A program made the translations under genes and the position numbers. The notes below the pieces were generated by a model, which saw only the letters and a list, made by a program, of their open reading frames with translations, did not search any database and was not told the origin of the DNA. A stretch of DNA of 64,000 bases from Aeromicrobium yanjiei. GTDB taxonomy: Bacteria > Actinomycetota > Actinomycetes > Propionibacteriales > Nocardioidaceae. Location: positions 558,001-622,000 of the forward strand of contig NZ_CP045737.1 in the NCBI RefSeq assembly GCF_009649075.1. Reading direction: 5' to 3'. Below, piece by piece: positions 8,469-18,992 of this stretch. The stretch's first letter is position 1; each line of letters begins with the position of its first letter.

Positions 8469-9182
8469 ATGCCGTCCACTCTCGTGGCTCTCTGCTTCGG
8501 CGCCCGGGAGCCTGCCGTCCTGGCGCAGTTCTGGGCCCGCCTGCTCGATCGCGAGACGACGGCGGGGCCTGACGGCAGCACGGACGTCGAGCCCGCCGGT
8601 GCCGCCGACCTCCGGATCCGGTACGTCCCGTTCGACCACCCGAGGCGCGGCCCCAACCAGACGCACCTGCACCTGACGAGCACCTCGCCGGAGCACCAGC
8701 TGGCGACGGTCGACCGTGCCCTCGCGCTCGGCGGCAGCCACCTCGACGTCGGCCAGCTGCCCGAGGAGGCGCACATCGTCCTGGCCGACCCCGAGGGCAA
8801 CGAGTTCTGCGTGATCGAGGCCGACAACGGTTTCCTTGCCGACACCGCACCGCTCGGCGAGCTGGCGTGCGACGGGTCGGCAGCGGTGGGCCGCTTCTGG
8901 AGCGGGGCCCTCGGGTGGCCGTTGGTCTGGGACCAGGACGAGGAGACAGCCATCCAGTCCCCGGCGGGTGGCACCAAGATCAGCTGGGGTGGGCCTCCGT
9001 TCCGGGACAAGCGCGGCCGCAATCGCTTGTACCTCGCGCTCGCACCGGTGGGCGCCACCGAGCTCGAGATCGACCGGTTGATCGCGCTCGGCGCGGCACG
9101 GGCCGAGCACCTGGACGCAGAGCTCGGCGGGGCCGCGCTGACCGATCCGGGCGCCAACGAGCTCGTGCTGCTCGAGCCGTGA
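8469..9182 (+). CDS. VOC-superfamily protein with two glyoxalase-like domains
   Basis: A 237-residue protein of two tandem VOC (glyoxalase/bleomycin-resistance/dioxygenase) modules. The first (residues 1-115) contains ADPEGNEFCVIE near its end. The second (about 120-237) ends with TDPGANELVLLEP. These are the typical closing strands of each module. Such proteins bind or modify small molecules at a metal site; the substrate is unknown. The start at 8469 is chosen because GGAGG sits 6-10 nt upstream, and the 60 nt of open frame before it lack coding character. It may share its promoter with the downstream zinc-finger and UvrA-like genes, all on the plus strand, though gaps of 73 and 5 nt separate them. 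Confidence 0.8.
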   Translation: MPSTLVALCFGAREPAVLAQFWARLLDRETTAGPDGSTDVEPAGAADLRIRYVPFDHPRRGPNQTHLHLTSTSPEHQLATVDRALALGGSHLDVGQLPEEAHIVLADPEGNEFCVIEADNGFLADTAPLGELACDGSAAVGRFWSGALGWPLVWDQDEETAIQSPAGGTKISWGGPPFRDKRGRNRLYLALAPVGATELEIDRLIALGAARAEHLDAELGGAALTDPGANELVLLEP

Positions 9183-9255
9183 CGAGCGACCCCCTGCCGC
9201 GCCGGGCCGGGAGGTGCGAGGATCGGAGCCTCACCTCACTGCCTCAGGAGGAGCC

Positions 9256-9606
9256 GTGCCCACATCCCAGGACGGCATCGCGCCCACGGTCCCACCGTCC
9301 GGCGACGGCTGCGCCGAGTGCCTCGCGGCGAACGGCTGGTGGTTCCACCTGCGCAGGTGTGCCGAGTGCGGGCACGTGGGCTGCTGCGACAGCTCGCCCG
9401 GACAGCATGCATCCGCCCACTTCCACGAGACCGGGCACCCGGTGATGCAGTCCTTCGAGCCGGGGGAGAGCTGGCTGTGGGACTTCCGCACGGCGCAGGC
9501 CTTCTCGGGTGTCGAGCTCGCCGCGCCCACGAGTCGTCCAGCCGACCAGCCCGCGCCCGGACCGGCCGGCTCGGTGCCCGCGGACTGGCAGTCGAGGCTG
9601 CACTGA
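9256..9606 (+). CDS. UBP-type zinc finger protein
   Basis: A 116-residue protein that is nearly all a ZnF-UBP domain. The zinc ligands follow the family pattern: CAEC near residues 10-13, RRCAECGHVGCCD at about 26-38, then H residues in GQHASAHF and GHPV. Eukaryotic domains of this type bind the ubiquitin C-terminus. Bacterial single-domain versions are common in Actinobacteria and their partner is unknown. The start is a GTG at 9256 with AGGAGGAG at 9246-9253 as an unusually strong ribosome-binding site; a longer frame from 9214 is open but lacks an RBS. It lies 5 nt before the UvrA-like gene, suggesting co-transcription and perhaps a shared stress role. Confidence 0.85.
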   Translation: MPTSQDGIAPTVPPSGDGCAECLAANGWWFHLRRCAECGHVGCCDSSPGQHASAHFHETGHPVMQSFEPGESWLWDFRTAQAFSGVELAAPTSRPADQPAPGPAGSVPADWQSRLH

Positions 9607-9611
9607 CCGAC

Positions 9612-11967
<2,356 letters not shown>

Positions 11968-11995
<28 letters not shown>

Positions 11996-12933
11996 CGGGC
12001 GGCCAGCGCCTCGAAGGCCGCCGCGAGCTCCGGCGGGCCGACCACCTCGATCTCGGCATCGTGCCGGCCGAGCAGCGCGGCCAGCCCGATCCACGACCAT
12101 GCGCCCTGGACGAGGCGGCAGCGATCCGCGCCGAGCGGCTCGACCGCGCCGTCACTCACGTACGGCGACACCTCGGCAGCGGGCCGGTGAACGACGACCT
12201 CGCCCCGGCACGGCCAGTCGGTCGTTCCGTCGGATCCGCGGAACCGGCCGTTGACGAAGGCGGCGAGGTCGCCGCCGGGAACCTCGCGCGGCTCGAACCG
12301 CGGACCGTTCGGCGTTCGCGGGGCGATGCGGTCGACGCGGTACGTCCGCCAGTCCTCGCGCTCGAGGTCCCACCCCACCAGGTACCACCGGCCGCTGCGG
12401 GCGACCAGGTGAAGCGGCTCGGCCCGTCGGGGCCCCGGGCCGCGGGCGCCGGATGGCGAGGCGTAGTCGAACCGGAGCACCTCCCGCCTGCGGATCGCGG
12501 TGCTCAGCTCGGCCAGCAGGCCGGTGTCGACGGGGGGCGTCTCCGGCGGGCCGACGGCGGTGACCTCGACGGCGTCGATGCGGTGGCGCAGGCGCGCCGG
12601 CATGACCTGCCGGACCGTGGCGAGGGCGCGGGCGGCGGCTTCATCGATGCTCGCCCCCGAGGTCGCGGCCAGCCGCAGCGCGACCGCGAGGGCGACGGCC
12701 TGCTCGTCGTCGAACAGCAGCGGGGGCAGCTCGGTGCCCGCCTCCAGCCGGTAGCCGCCGTCCGGTCCCTTCGACGCCACGACGGGATAGCCGAGCTCGC
12801 GCAGGCGATCCACGTCGCGGCGGACGGTGCGCGCACTGACGTCGAGACGGTGAGCCAGCACCGCACCCGGCCAGTCGCGGCGTGCTTGCAGGAGGGACAG
12901 GAGCGACAGCAGCCGGGAGGAGGTCGTGGTCAC
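11968..12933 (-). CDS. WYL-domain transcriptional regulator (YafY/PafC type)
   Basis: A 321-residue regulator: N-terminal helix-turn-helix (residues about 5-60, with SARTVRRDVDRL as recognition helix) followed by a WYL ligand-sensing domain around residues 135-215 (SGRWYLVGWD, then YRVDRI) and a C-terminal WCX-like extension. The start codon is GTG at 12933 with CAGACT about 7 nt upstream. It is divergent from the DUF1761 gene across an 89-bp region that holds a near-perfect 29-bp palindrome, so it probably represses that gene and itself. Its 3' end overlaps the UvrA-like gene by 28 nt in convergent orientation. Confidence 0.9.
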
Positions 12934-12950
12934 GGATCTCAGTCTGCTGG

Positions 12951-12979
12951 CAGAAGGGGACAGAACCTGTCCTCTTCTG
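12951..12979. promoter_or_regulatory. Near-perfect 29-bp palindrome, probable WYL-regulator operator
   Basis: The core GGACAG-AAC-CTGTCC (12958-12972) is a perfect inverted repeat, flanked by a second symmetric pair, CAGAAG (12951-12956) and CTTCTG (12974-12979). Only one outer position breaks the symmetry. It lies between the divergent regulator and DUF1761 starts. Confidence 0.65.
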
Positions 12980-13022
12980 TCGAGAGTCTGGAGGGACCAA
13001 CCACACAGAAGCGGAGCACCAC

Positions 13023-13439
13023 ATGTTCGACGTCATCCCTGAGCTCAACTGGCTTGCGATCCTGCTGTCCACCGGCGTCCTCGCCGTGCTGGGCGGAATC
13101 TATTTCGGGGCTCTCGTGCCGCGGCAGTACGTCGCGGTGCTGGGGCGCCAGGACCTGCCCGCGCCTGAGCCGGGCCTCGTGACGTACGCGGGCCCGGTCA
13201 CATGCATGTTCGTGGTCGTCGTGACCAACGCAGTCCTGATGGCAGCCCTCGGTGTCGAGTCGATCGGGGACGCCTTGGCGTTCGGCGCGATCGTGGGCGT
13301 CGGCTACCTCGTCGCCATGGCGTTCAACATCGCCATCAACCCGAGCTTCCCGCGCCCGCTCGCGTACGGGCTGCTGAACACCCCGTACTTTCTGGGCGGC
13401 AGCCTCGTCAGCTGCGCGATCCTGCAGCTGATGGGCTGA
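13023..13439 (+). CDS. DUF1761 integral membrane protein
   Basis: A 138-residue protein with four predicted membrane helices, matching the DUF1761 family in length and layout: LAILLSTGVLAVLGGIYF at the N-terminus, then helices around residues 60-85, 88-110 and 115-138. The family has no assigned biochemical function. The ATG at 13023 follows GGAG at a workable distance; the longer open frame from 12882 overlaps the regulator and operator and is not used. Regulation by the divergent WYL protein is likely from the shared palindrome. Confidence 0.8.
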   Translation: MFDVIPELNWLAILLSTGVLAVLGGIYFGALVPRQYVAVLGRQDLPAPEPGLVTYAGPVTCMFVVVVTNAVLMAALGVESIGDALAFGAIVGVGYLVAMAFNIAINPSFPRPLAYGLLNTPYFLGGSLVSCAILQLMG

Positions 13440-13442
13440 GGG

Positions 13443-14273
13443 TCACTCGGAGATGCGGTGCGCTCCTGCGTACGCGTTGAAGGCCCCGCCCCGGCTGAAC
13501 CCCACGAGCGTCATGCCGGCCACCTCGGCGTGCTCGACGGCCAGCGAGGAGGGCGCGGACACCGCGGCGAGCACCGGGATGCCGGCCATGTGGGCCTTCT
13601 GGACGAGCTCGAACGACGCCCGGCCGGAGACCTGCAGGCTCATCCCGCGCAGGGGCAGGCGTCCCTCGCGCAGGGCCCACCCCACGACCTTGTCGACCGC
13701 GTTGTGGCGTCCGACGTCCTCGCGCAGGCACACCAGCTCGCCGGCGGCGTCGAACAGGCCGGCCGCGTGCACGCCGCCCGTGCGGTCGAAGACCTTCTGG
13801 TGCTCGCGCAACCGGTCGGGAAGGGAGCCGATCAGCGAAGCGGGCCAGGTCTGGTCGTCGTCCACCCGGCCGAAGTGCGTGGCCTTCTCGACCGCCTCGA
13901 TCGAGGCCGTGCCGCAGATGCCGCACGAGCTGGACGTGTAGACGTGGCGCTCGAGCGACAGGTCGGGCGGCGCGGTGTCGGCGCTCAGCTGGGCGTCGAC
14001 CACGTTGAACGTCTGCAGGCCGTTCTCATCCGTGCCGGCGCAGAAGCGCAACGACACAAGCTGCTCCGCGGACCAGATGACGCCTTCGGACACGAGGAAG
14101 CCGGCCACCAGGTCGAAGTCGTCGCCGGGGGAGCGCATCGTGACCGAGAACGAGCGGCCGTTGACCCGGATCTCGAGCGGCTCCTCGACGGCGAGGGTGT
14201 CCTCGCGCTGGACTGTCGCCGCTGTGGGGTCGAAACGGGTGACGCGCGTGCGACGGGTGAGACGTCCGGCCAT
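13443..14273 (-). CDS. fdhD: Formate dehydrogenase accessory sulfurtransferase FdhD
   Basis: A 276-residue FdhD/NarQ family protein, which passes sulfur from a cysteine desulfurase to the molybdenum cofactor of formate dehydrogenase. The sulfur-carrying motif SSSCGICG is present near residue 115, as are the conserved DLVAGFL and CLREDVGRHNAVDK stretches. The start at 14273 is supported by TAGAGT 7 nt upstream; an upstream open extension covers the hairpin repeats and is not coding. No formate dehydrogenase or molybdopterin gene is in this window, so its client must be encoded elsewhere. It is convergent with DUF1761, with 3 nt between stops. Confidence 0.93.
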   Translation of the reverse strand: MAGRLTRRTRVTRFDPTAATVQREDTLAVEEPLEIRVNGRSFSVTMRSPGDDFDLVAGFLVSEGVIWSAEQLVSLRFCAGTDENGLQTFNVVDAQLSADTAPPDLSLERHVYTSSSCGICGTASIEAVEKATHFGRVDDDQTWPASLIGSLPDRLREHQKVFDRTGGVHAAGLFDAAGELVCLREDVGRHNAVDKVVGWALREGRLPLRGMSLQVSGRASFELVQKAHMAGIPVLAAVSAPSSLAVEHAEVAGMTLVGFSRGGAFNAYAGAHRISE

Positions 14274-14366
14274 GACAAGAACTCTACGTCGCACAGCCCC
14301 ACGCGCTCGCCGAGAGCCGCGACGTGGGCCGGCGCTGATCGGCTCGGCGGTCCCGACCGGGGGGAC

Positions 14367-14484
14367 CGAGGATGAGGGTTCTGGGTCGCTGGGGTTGCCA
14401 CAAACCCTCATCGTCCGTCCGGTCCCGACCCGAGGAAGAGGGTTCTGGGTCGCTGGGGCTGCCGCAAACCCTCATCGTCCGTCC
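14367..14484. repeat. Two tandem 54-bp hairpin repeats
   Basis: Copy 1 (14367-14420) and copy 2 (14431-14484) differ at only a few positions, with a 64-bp period. Each contains an inverted repeat: in copy 1 GATGAGGGTT (14371-14380) and AACCCTCATC (14403-14412), perfect over 10 bp with a 22-nt loop. Copy 2 has one mismatch. The related sequence GGTCCCGACC precedes both. They sit in the 299-bp gap between fdhD and the AI-2E-type gene. The rest of the gap (14485-14572) is GC-rich with no feature I can name. Confidence 0.85.
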
Positions 14485-14572
14485 CCTTCGGCGTCGACGA
14501 CGAACCGGCTACCGGCGAGGTGCCTCCGGCGGCTCACCGCCACGCCCGGGCGTGGGAGTGGGCGTGGAGTGG

Positions 14573-15706
14573 TCAGTCGTCCCTGGACGGTTCGGCCGCT
14601 CGGGCGTCTTCCTTGGGAGCCAGCACCGACACCGAGTCGTCGATGCGCTCGTTGACGTAGCGCAGGATCTCCGCGACGCTCGCTGCCACGGGGACTGCGA
14701 GGAATGCGCCGGTGATGCCGAACATCGAGCCGCCTGCGGTGACGCTCATCAGCACGACGGCGGGGTGCAGATTCATGTTCTTGCCCTGCAGCAGCGGCGA
14801 CAGCACGTTGCCCTCGAGCTGCTGGACCGCGACGACGATCACCAGGGCGATGAGTGCCGCCTTGAAGTCGTTCGTGACGATCGTGACCAGGACGGCCAGG
14901 GCGCCACTGACGAACGCGCCGACGATCGGGATGTACCCGCCGAAGAAGGTGATGACCGCGAGCGGCACCGCCAAGGGCGAGCCGAGGATCCACAGGCCGC
15001 CGCCGATGATGATCGCGTCGATCAGCGCGACGAGGGTCTGGGTGCGGATGAAGCCGCCCAGCGTCGCCCACACCCGGCCGAGGACCTCCGACAGGTGCGC
15101 GCCGGTGCGCTGGCCGCCCAGGGCGTTGAGCCAGGGCAGGAACTTGTGCCCGTCCTTGACGAAGAAGAACGTCAGCATCAGGACGAGGATGATGTTGACG
15201 ATGATGGACGTCGCCGTGCTGAGGGTCGAGAAGACGCCCGAGCTGATCGCGGTGGCGCTCGACTGCAGCTTCTCCTGGACGGCCTCGATCGCCCGGGAGA
15301 TCTGGCCGTCGGAGAGGTTGAGGGGCTCGCCGGTGACCCAGTCCCTGACCTTCTGCAGGCCGTCGGTGGCGTTGGACGCGATCTCGCCGGCCTGTCCTGC
15401 GACCTGGGGGGTGAGGACCGCGATGACACCCATGAGGGCGGCGATGAAGCTGACGACGACGAGTGCCGCGGCCAGGGCGGAGGGCCAGCCCTTGGACCGC
15501 AGGAACGCGACGGGGGGCCCGAGCACGGTGGAGACGATGAGCGCCATCGACACCGGGAACAGCACGATCCACACGTGGCCGATGCCCCAGCCGATGACGT
15601 ACGCCGCAGCGGCGATCACGATGATGCGCAGACCCCACCGTTGCAGGTTGCCGAAGCCTTCGTCGATGACGACGCCTCGATCTCGGATCCTCTGGTTCTC
15701 AGCCAC
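14573..15706 (-). CDS. AI-2E family transporter (PerM/TqsA-like permease)
   Basis: A 377-residue polytopic membrane protein of the AI-2E transporter family. It has paired hydrophobic segments near the N-terminus (RIIVIAAAAYVIGWGIGHV), a soluble middle region (about residues 90-150), and a C-terminal bundle with the family signature GGYIPIVGAFVSG and the glutamine-rich stretch VAVQQLEGNVLSP. Characterised members export autoinducer-2, indole or sodium, so the family name should not be read as quorum sensing. The start is GTG at 15706 with TAGGGT (15718-15713) 6 nt upstream. The gene is monocistronic. Confidence 0.9.
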   Translation of the reverse strand: MAENQRIRDRGVVIDEGFGNLQRWGLRIIVIAAAAYVIGWGIGHVWIVLFPVSMALIVSTVLGPPVAFLRSKGWPSALAAALVVVSFIAALMGVIAVLTPQVAGQAGEIASNATDGLQKVRDWVTGEPLNLSDGQISRAIEAVQEKLQSSATAISSGVFSTLSTATSIIVNIILVLMLTFFFVKDGHKFLPWLNALGGQRTGAHLSEVLGRVWATLGGFIRTQTLVALIDAIIIGGGLWILGSPLAVPLAVITFFGGYIPIVGAFVSGALAVLVTIVTNDFKAALIALVIVVAVQQLEGNVLSPLLQGKNMNLHPAVVLMSVTAGGSMFGITGAFLAVPVAASVAEILRYVNERIDDSVSVLAPKEDARAAEPSRDD

Positions 15707-15760
15707 GGATCCACCCTAGTGGTCCTCGCCGCATGTGCCGACCTGCGGACGTCGCCCGGG

Positions 15761-16441
15761 CTATCGGTCGGCGAGGCTCCAGTCGACCGGCTCGGCCCCT
15801 TGTGCGACGAGCAGCTCATTGGCCTTGCTGAAGGGCTTGGAGCCGAAGAATCCCCGCGATGCGGACAGCGGGCTCGGGTGGACCGACTCGATCGCGGGCA
15901 CGTCGCCGAGCAGCGGCCGCAGGCTCTGCGCGTCGCGGCCCCACAGGATCGCGACGAGGGGTGCATCGCGTGCGACGAGGGCCCGGATCGCCTGCTCCGT
16001 GATGGCCTCCCAGCCCTTGCGACGGTGGCTCGCGGACTCGCCGGGGCGGACTGTCAGCACGCGGTTGAGCAGCAGGACGCCCTGCCGTGACCAAGGCGTC
16101 AGGTCGCCGGACGGCGCGGGTGGGATGCCGAGGTCGGCCTGCAGCTCGGCGTAGATGTTGACCAGGCTGCGGGGCAGAGGCCGGACGTCCGGCGCCACCG
16201 AGAACGACAGCCCGACCGGGTGCCCGGGGGTCGGGTAGGGGTCCTGCCCGGTGATGAGCACCCGGACGTCGGCCATCGGCTCGGCGAAGGCCCGCAGGAC
16301 CAGGTCGCCCTGCGGGAGGTACGAGCGTCCGGCAGCGATCTCCTCACGCAGGAACTGCCCCATCGCGGCGATCTGGTCCGCGACCGGCTCGAGGGCCTCG
16401 GCCCAGTCCGGCGCCATGAGCTCGTGGAGAGGTCGGTTCAT
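15761..16441 (-). CDS. ung: Uracil-DNA glycosylase, family 1
   Basis: A 226-residue enzyme that removes uracil from DNA to begin base-excision repair. GQDPYP at residues 65-70 contains the catalytic Asp67 (motif A), and HPSPLS at 188-193 is the minor-groove loop with the conserved histidine. VGLSFS and [10 protein letters not shown] are other family landmarks. Length matches the bacterial enzyme. The start at 16441 overlaps the stop of the upstream MFS gene by 4 nt (ATGA), so it is translated from the same message, an unexpected pairing of repair enzyme and transporter. An open frame extends far upstream but belongs to the transporter in another frame. Confidence 0.95.
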   Translation of the reverse strand: MNRPLHELMAPDWAEALEPVADQIAAMGQFLREEIAAGRSYLPQGDLVLRAFAEPMADVRVLITGQDPYPTPGHPVGLSFSVAPDVRPLPRSLVNIYAELQADLGIPPAPSGDLTPWSRQGVLLLNRVLTVRPGESASHRRKGWEAITEQAIRALVARDAPLVAILWGRDAQSLRPLLGDVPAIESVHPSPLSASRGFFGSKPFSKANELLVAQGAEPVDWSLADR

Positions 16442-17595
16442 CGTCGGGACTCCTCGGAGGTGGCCGGTGCCAGTGCGCGCGGTGCCAGCAGTCCCGCAGC
16501 GAGGCAGCCGACGATGGGCACCGCGAAGGCGGTCGTGAGAGGGACCCAATGGGTCAGCAGGCCGATCACGGACGGGCCGGCCAGCAGGCCCAGGTAGCCC
16601 ATGCTCGTGACGCGGGCGAGATACGTCCCCGAGGCGGACTCGTCGACATTGCCCGCGGCGGAGAAGAACTGCGGGACACAGCCCGCGAGGCCGATGCCGA
16701 AGACGCCCCACGCCACGATCGCGAGCTCGGCGTTGGGGGCGAGCGCGGCGCCCAGCAGGCCGGCGGCACCCACCAGCGCCGCCCGCCCGACGTACACCGC
16801 GGGTCCCCAGGCGGCGACGACGCGGTCGGCGAACAGCCGCACGATCGTCATCGTGATCGAGAACGCCCCGTAGGCGAACGCCGCGACGGTCTCGCTCGAG
16901 CCGAGCGAGTCGCGCAGGTGCACGGTGCTCCAGTCGTACGCGACGCCCTCGCCCAGCAGAAGCGCGAACGCGAGCAGACCCAGCAGCAGCACGCGCGACG
17001 TCCACGGTGCGCGACCCCGCGGGGGCGCGTCCTCGTGCACCGCGGGTGCCGCGATGAGGGACGGGCGCAGGGAGAGCGCGACCACGACGCCGAGCACTGC
17101 GGCTGCTGCCAGGCTCGCCCGCACGTCGACGTCCAGCGCGATGAGCGTGCCGCCCAGGATCGACGCGACCAGGCCGCCGAGCGAGAACAGTGCGTGGAAC
17201 GCCGACATGATCGGGCGGCCGTACGCCCGCTCGACCACGACCGCCTGCGCGTTCTGCGACACGTCGACGATGCCGTTGAAGAAGCCGACGACCGCCAGGG
17301 CGAGCACGAGCTGGAGCCCGTCCGTCGCGAGCGCCGGTCCGGGGATCGTCAGCGCGAGGGCCACGGCGGCCGTCGTCACGACGGGTCGGCTGCCGAGGCG
17401 GTCGATCGCCCGTCCGGCCAGCTGCATGCCGACCCACGCGGACGCGCCGAGGACCAGGAGCATCAGCCCGAGATCGGCCTGGTCGACTCCCGTGCGGTCC
17501 TTGATCGTCGGGATGTTGACGACCCACATGCCCAGGACGAAGCCGTTGAGCGCAAAGACTCCGGACGTCGCGCGGCGGGCTCTGGTGGGGGGCAC
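16438..17595 (-). CDS. MFS transporter (YbjJ-like)
   Basis: A 385-residue major-facilitator carrier with 12 predicted helices. The loop between helices 2 and 3 reads [12 protein letters not shown], matching the MFS GxxxDRxGxR signature. The sequence around [16 protein letters not shown] is typical of the YbjJ subgroup. The substrate is unknown. The start is GTG at 17595 with TACGCT (17607-17602) 6 nt upstream. It overlaps ung by 4 nt and is divergent from a second MFS gene at 17653. A lysine- and arginine-rich N-terminus precedes the first helix. Confidence 0.88.
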   Translation of the reverse strand: MPPTRARRATSGVFALNGFVLGMWVVNIPTIKDRTGVDQADLGLMLLVLGASAWVGMQLAGRAIDRLGSRPVVTTAAVALALTIPGPALATDGLQLVLALAVVGFFNGIVDVSQNAQAVVVERAYGRPIMSAFHALFSLGGLVASILGGTLIALDVDVRASLAAAAVLGVVVALSLRPSLIAAPAVHEDAPPRGRAPWTSRVLLLGLLAFALLLGEGVAYDWSTVHLRDSLGSSETVAAFAYGAFSITMTIVRLFADRVVAAWGPAVYVGRAALVGAAGLLGAALAPNAELAIVAWGVFGIGLAGCVPQFFSAAGNVDESASGTYLARVTSMGYLGLLAGPSVIGLLTHWVPLTTAFAVPIVGCLAAGLLAPRALAPATSEESRR

Positions 17596-17601
17596 CGGAC
17601 G

Positions 17602-17643
17602 AGCGTAGCCCCCGAGGGGAGGTCGGGGTGGGCACCGTAGGAT
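17602..17643. promoter_or_regulatory. Divergent -10 elements for two MFS genes
   Basis: TACGCT on the minus strand (17607-17602) is 6 nt before the GTG at 17595. TAGGAT on the plus strand (17638-17643) is 9 nt before the GTG at 17653. Only 57 bp separate the two start codons. Confidence 0.5.
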
Positions 17644-17652
17644 GGTCCGGCT

Positions 17653-18873
17653 GTGTCAGCAATTGCCTCCTACCGCGCGCTCCTGCGGATCGTCGGGCCC
17701 GCCTACATCCTTGTAGCCTTCCTCGGGCGAATTCCGCTTGCCATGAGCCAGCTCGGAGTCCTCGTCCTGGTGAGCGAGGCGACCGACCGCTACGGCGTCG
17801 GTGGCGCCGCGGCAGGCATCCTCGCGGTCGCCAACGCGATCGGTTCACCGATCTTCGGCGCGCTCTCCGACCGCATCGGCCAGCGTCCGGTCGTGCTGGT
17901 CCAGTCGCTCATGGGCGCGGCGGGCCTGGCCGGGATCGTCGCCGTGACGGACTCGGACGCCTCGCGGGTCGCGATCTTCGCGATGGCCGCCATCACCGGC
18001 TTCGCGATCCCCCAGGTCGGGCCGCTCGCGCGGGTGCGCTGGCGTCCGATCACCAAGGACAAGGGTGACCAGCGGCGACTGGTCGATGCTGCGTTCTCGT
18101 ACGAGGGCGCGGCCGACGAGGCGTCGTTCGTCCTGGGCCCGGCGACGATCGGCGTGCTCGCGATCATCGCCGAGCCGTCCGGCGCGCTGCTCGCCGCGGC
18201 AGCTCTGCTGGCGATCTTCGGCTCGTGGTTCGCGATCCACCCCACGTCCGCGCTGGTCGCTCGCCGGTCGGCCACCGGCGGCGTCACGAGCGAGCCGCTG
18301 TGGACCGGCGTGTTCGTGGTCCTCGTCCTGGCGCAGCTGTGCATCGGCATGATCTTCGGCAGCGTCCAGACCGGCACCACGGTCCTGGCCACGGCCGAGG
18401 GGCAGGCGGGTCTGGCGGGCCTCATCCACGCGGTCCTCGGGATCGGCAGCGTCATCGCAGGTCTGGCGATCACGGGGCTGCCCGAGCGCGTGCTGTACGC
18501 GACCCGGATGGCCGTCGCCTCGGTCGGGCTGCTGATCCTGACCGCGCCGCTGCTGCTGGTCGACTCGCTGCCGGCGCTCATCACGGTCATCGCTCTCATG
18601 GGCTTCGCCGTCGCGCCCTACATGATCAGCAACTTCGCGCTCGCGGGCATCCTCGTCCCGGTGCGCAAGGTCAGCACCGCGATGACGATGCTGGCCGGCG
18701 CGACCGGCATCGGCTACGCGCTCGGCGCGGCCGTGGCCGGACGTCTCGCCGACGAGCATGGGCACACCGCGGCGTTCGCGGTGACCGTGGCCGCAGCCGG
18801 CCTGGCCGTCGTGATCTCGCTGACCTCCAACAAGGCCCTCCGCCAAGCCGTCCCCGTCGACCAGGGCTACTGA
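17653..18873 (+). CDS. MFS transporter
   Basis: A 406-residue major-facilitator carrier with about 12 helices and the signature loop [12 protein letters not shown] after helix 2. A cytoplasmic segment ([24 protein letters not shown], split across helices 4-6) and the six-plus-six helix layout fit a drug- or metabolite-efflux subtype. The start is GTG at 17653; the fifteen-residue leader before helix 1 is short but normal. It converges with ald, with a paired-hairpin repeat lying between the two stops, and is expressed independently of the MFS gene opposite. The substrate cannot be inferred. Confidence 0.85.
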   Translation: MSAIASYRALLRIVGPAYILVAFLGRIPLAMSQLGVLVLVSEATDRYGVGGAAAGILAVANAIGSPIFGALSDRIGQRPVVLVQSLMGAAGLAGIVAVTDSDASRVAIFAMAAITGFAIPQVGPLARVRWRPITKDKGDQRRLVDAAFSYEGAADEASFVLGPATIGVLAIIAEPSGALLAAAALLAIFGSWFAIHPTSALVARRSATGGVTSEPLWTGVFVVLVLAQLCIGMIFGSVQTGTTVLATAEGQAGLAGLIHAVLGIGSVIAGLAITGLPERVLYATRMAVASVGLLILTAPLLLVDSLPALITVIALMGFAVAPYMISNFALAGILVPVRKVSTAMTMLAGATGIGYALGAAVAGRLADEHGHTAAFAVTVAAAGLAVVISLTSNKALRQAVPVDQGY

Positions 18874-18884
18874 CCTCCCGGGTG

Positions 18885-18974
18885 AGGTTTCCCAGGAGAA
18901 CCCCGGAAACCTGCACGTCGCGCAGGGCGCACCAGGGGTGAGGCGCCAGTTTCCGAGGATCTCCTGGGAAACTG
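18885..18974. repeat. Paired inverted hairpins (BIME-like element), probable bidirectional terminator
   Basis: Hairpin 1 pairs AGGTTTCC (18885-18892) with GGAAACCT (18905-18912). Hairpin 2 pairs CAGTTTCC (18947-18954) with GGAAACTG (18967-18974). The two hairpins are inverted copies of each other, so GTTTCCCAGGAGA (18887-18899) can also pair with its exact complement at 18960-18972. Bases 18889-18954 are one copy of a 66-bp repeat found again at 29877-29942. It lies between the convergent MFS and ald stops. Confidence 0.85.
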
Positions 18975-18992
18975 CGGCGGGGCGGGGCGCGG

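Noticed and set aside
14367..14484. Possible CRISPR array
   Set aside because: Only two repeat copies with a 10-bp gap instead of a 30-40-bp spacer, strongly palindromic units, and no cas genes.
14573..15706. Quorum-sensing (AI-2) exporter
   Set aside because: The family name is historical; no luxS or sensing genes are nearby and members transport varied substrates.
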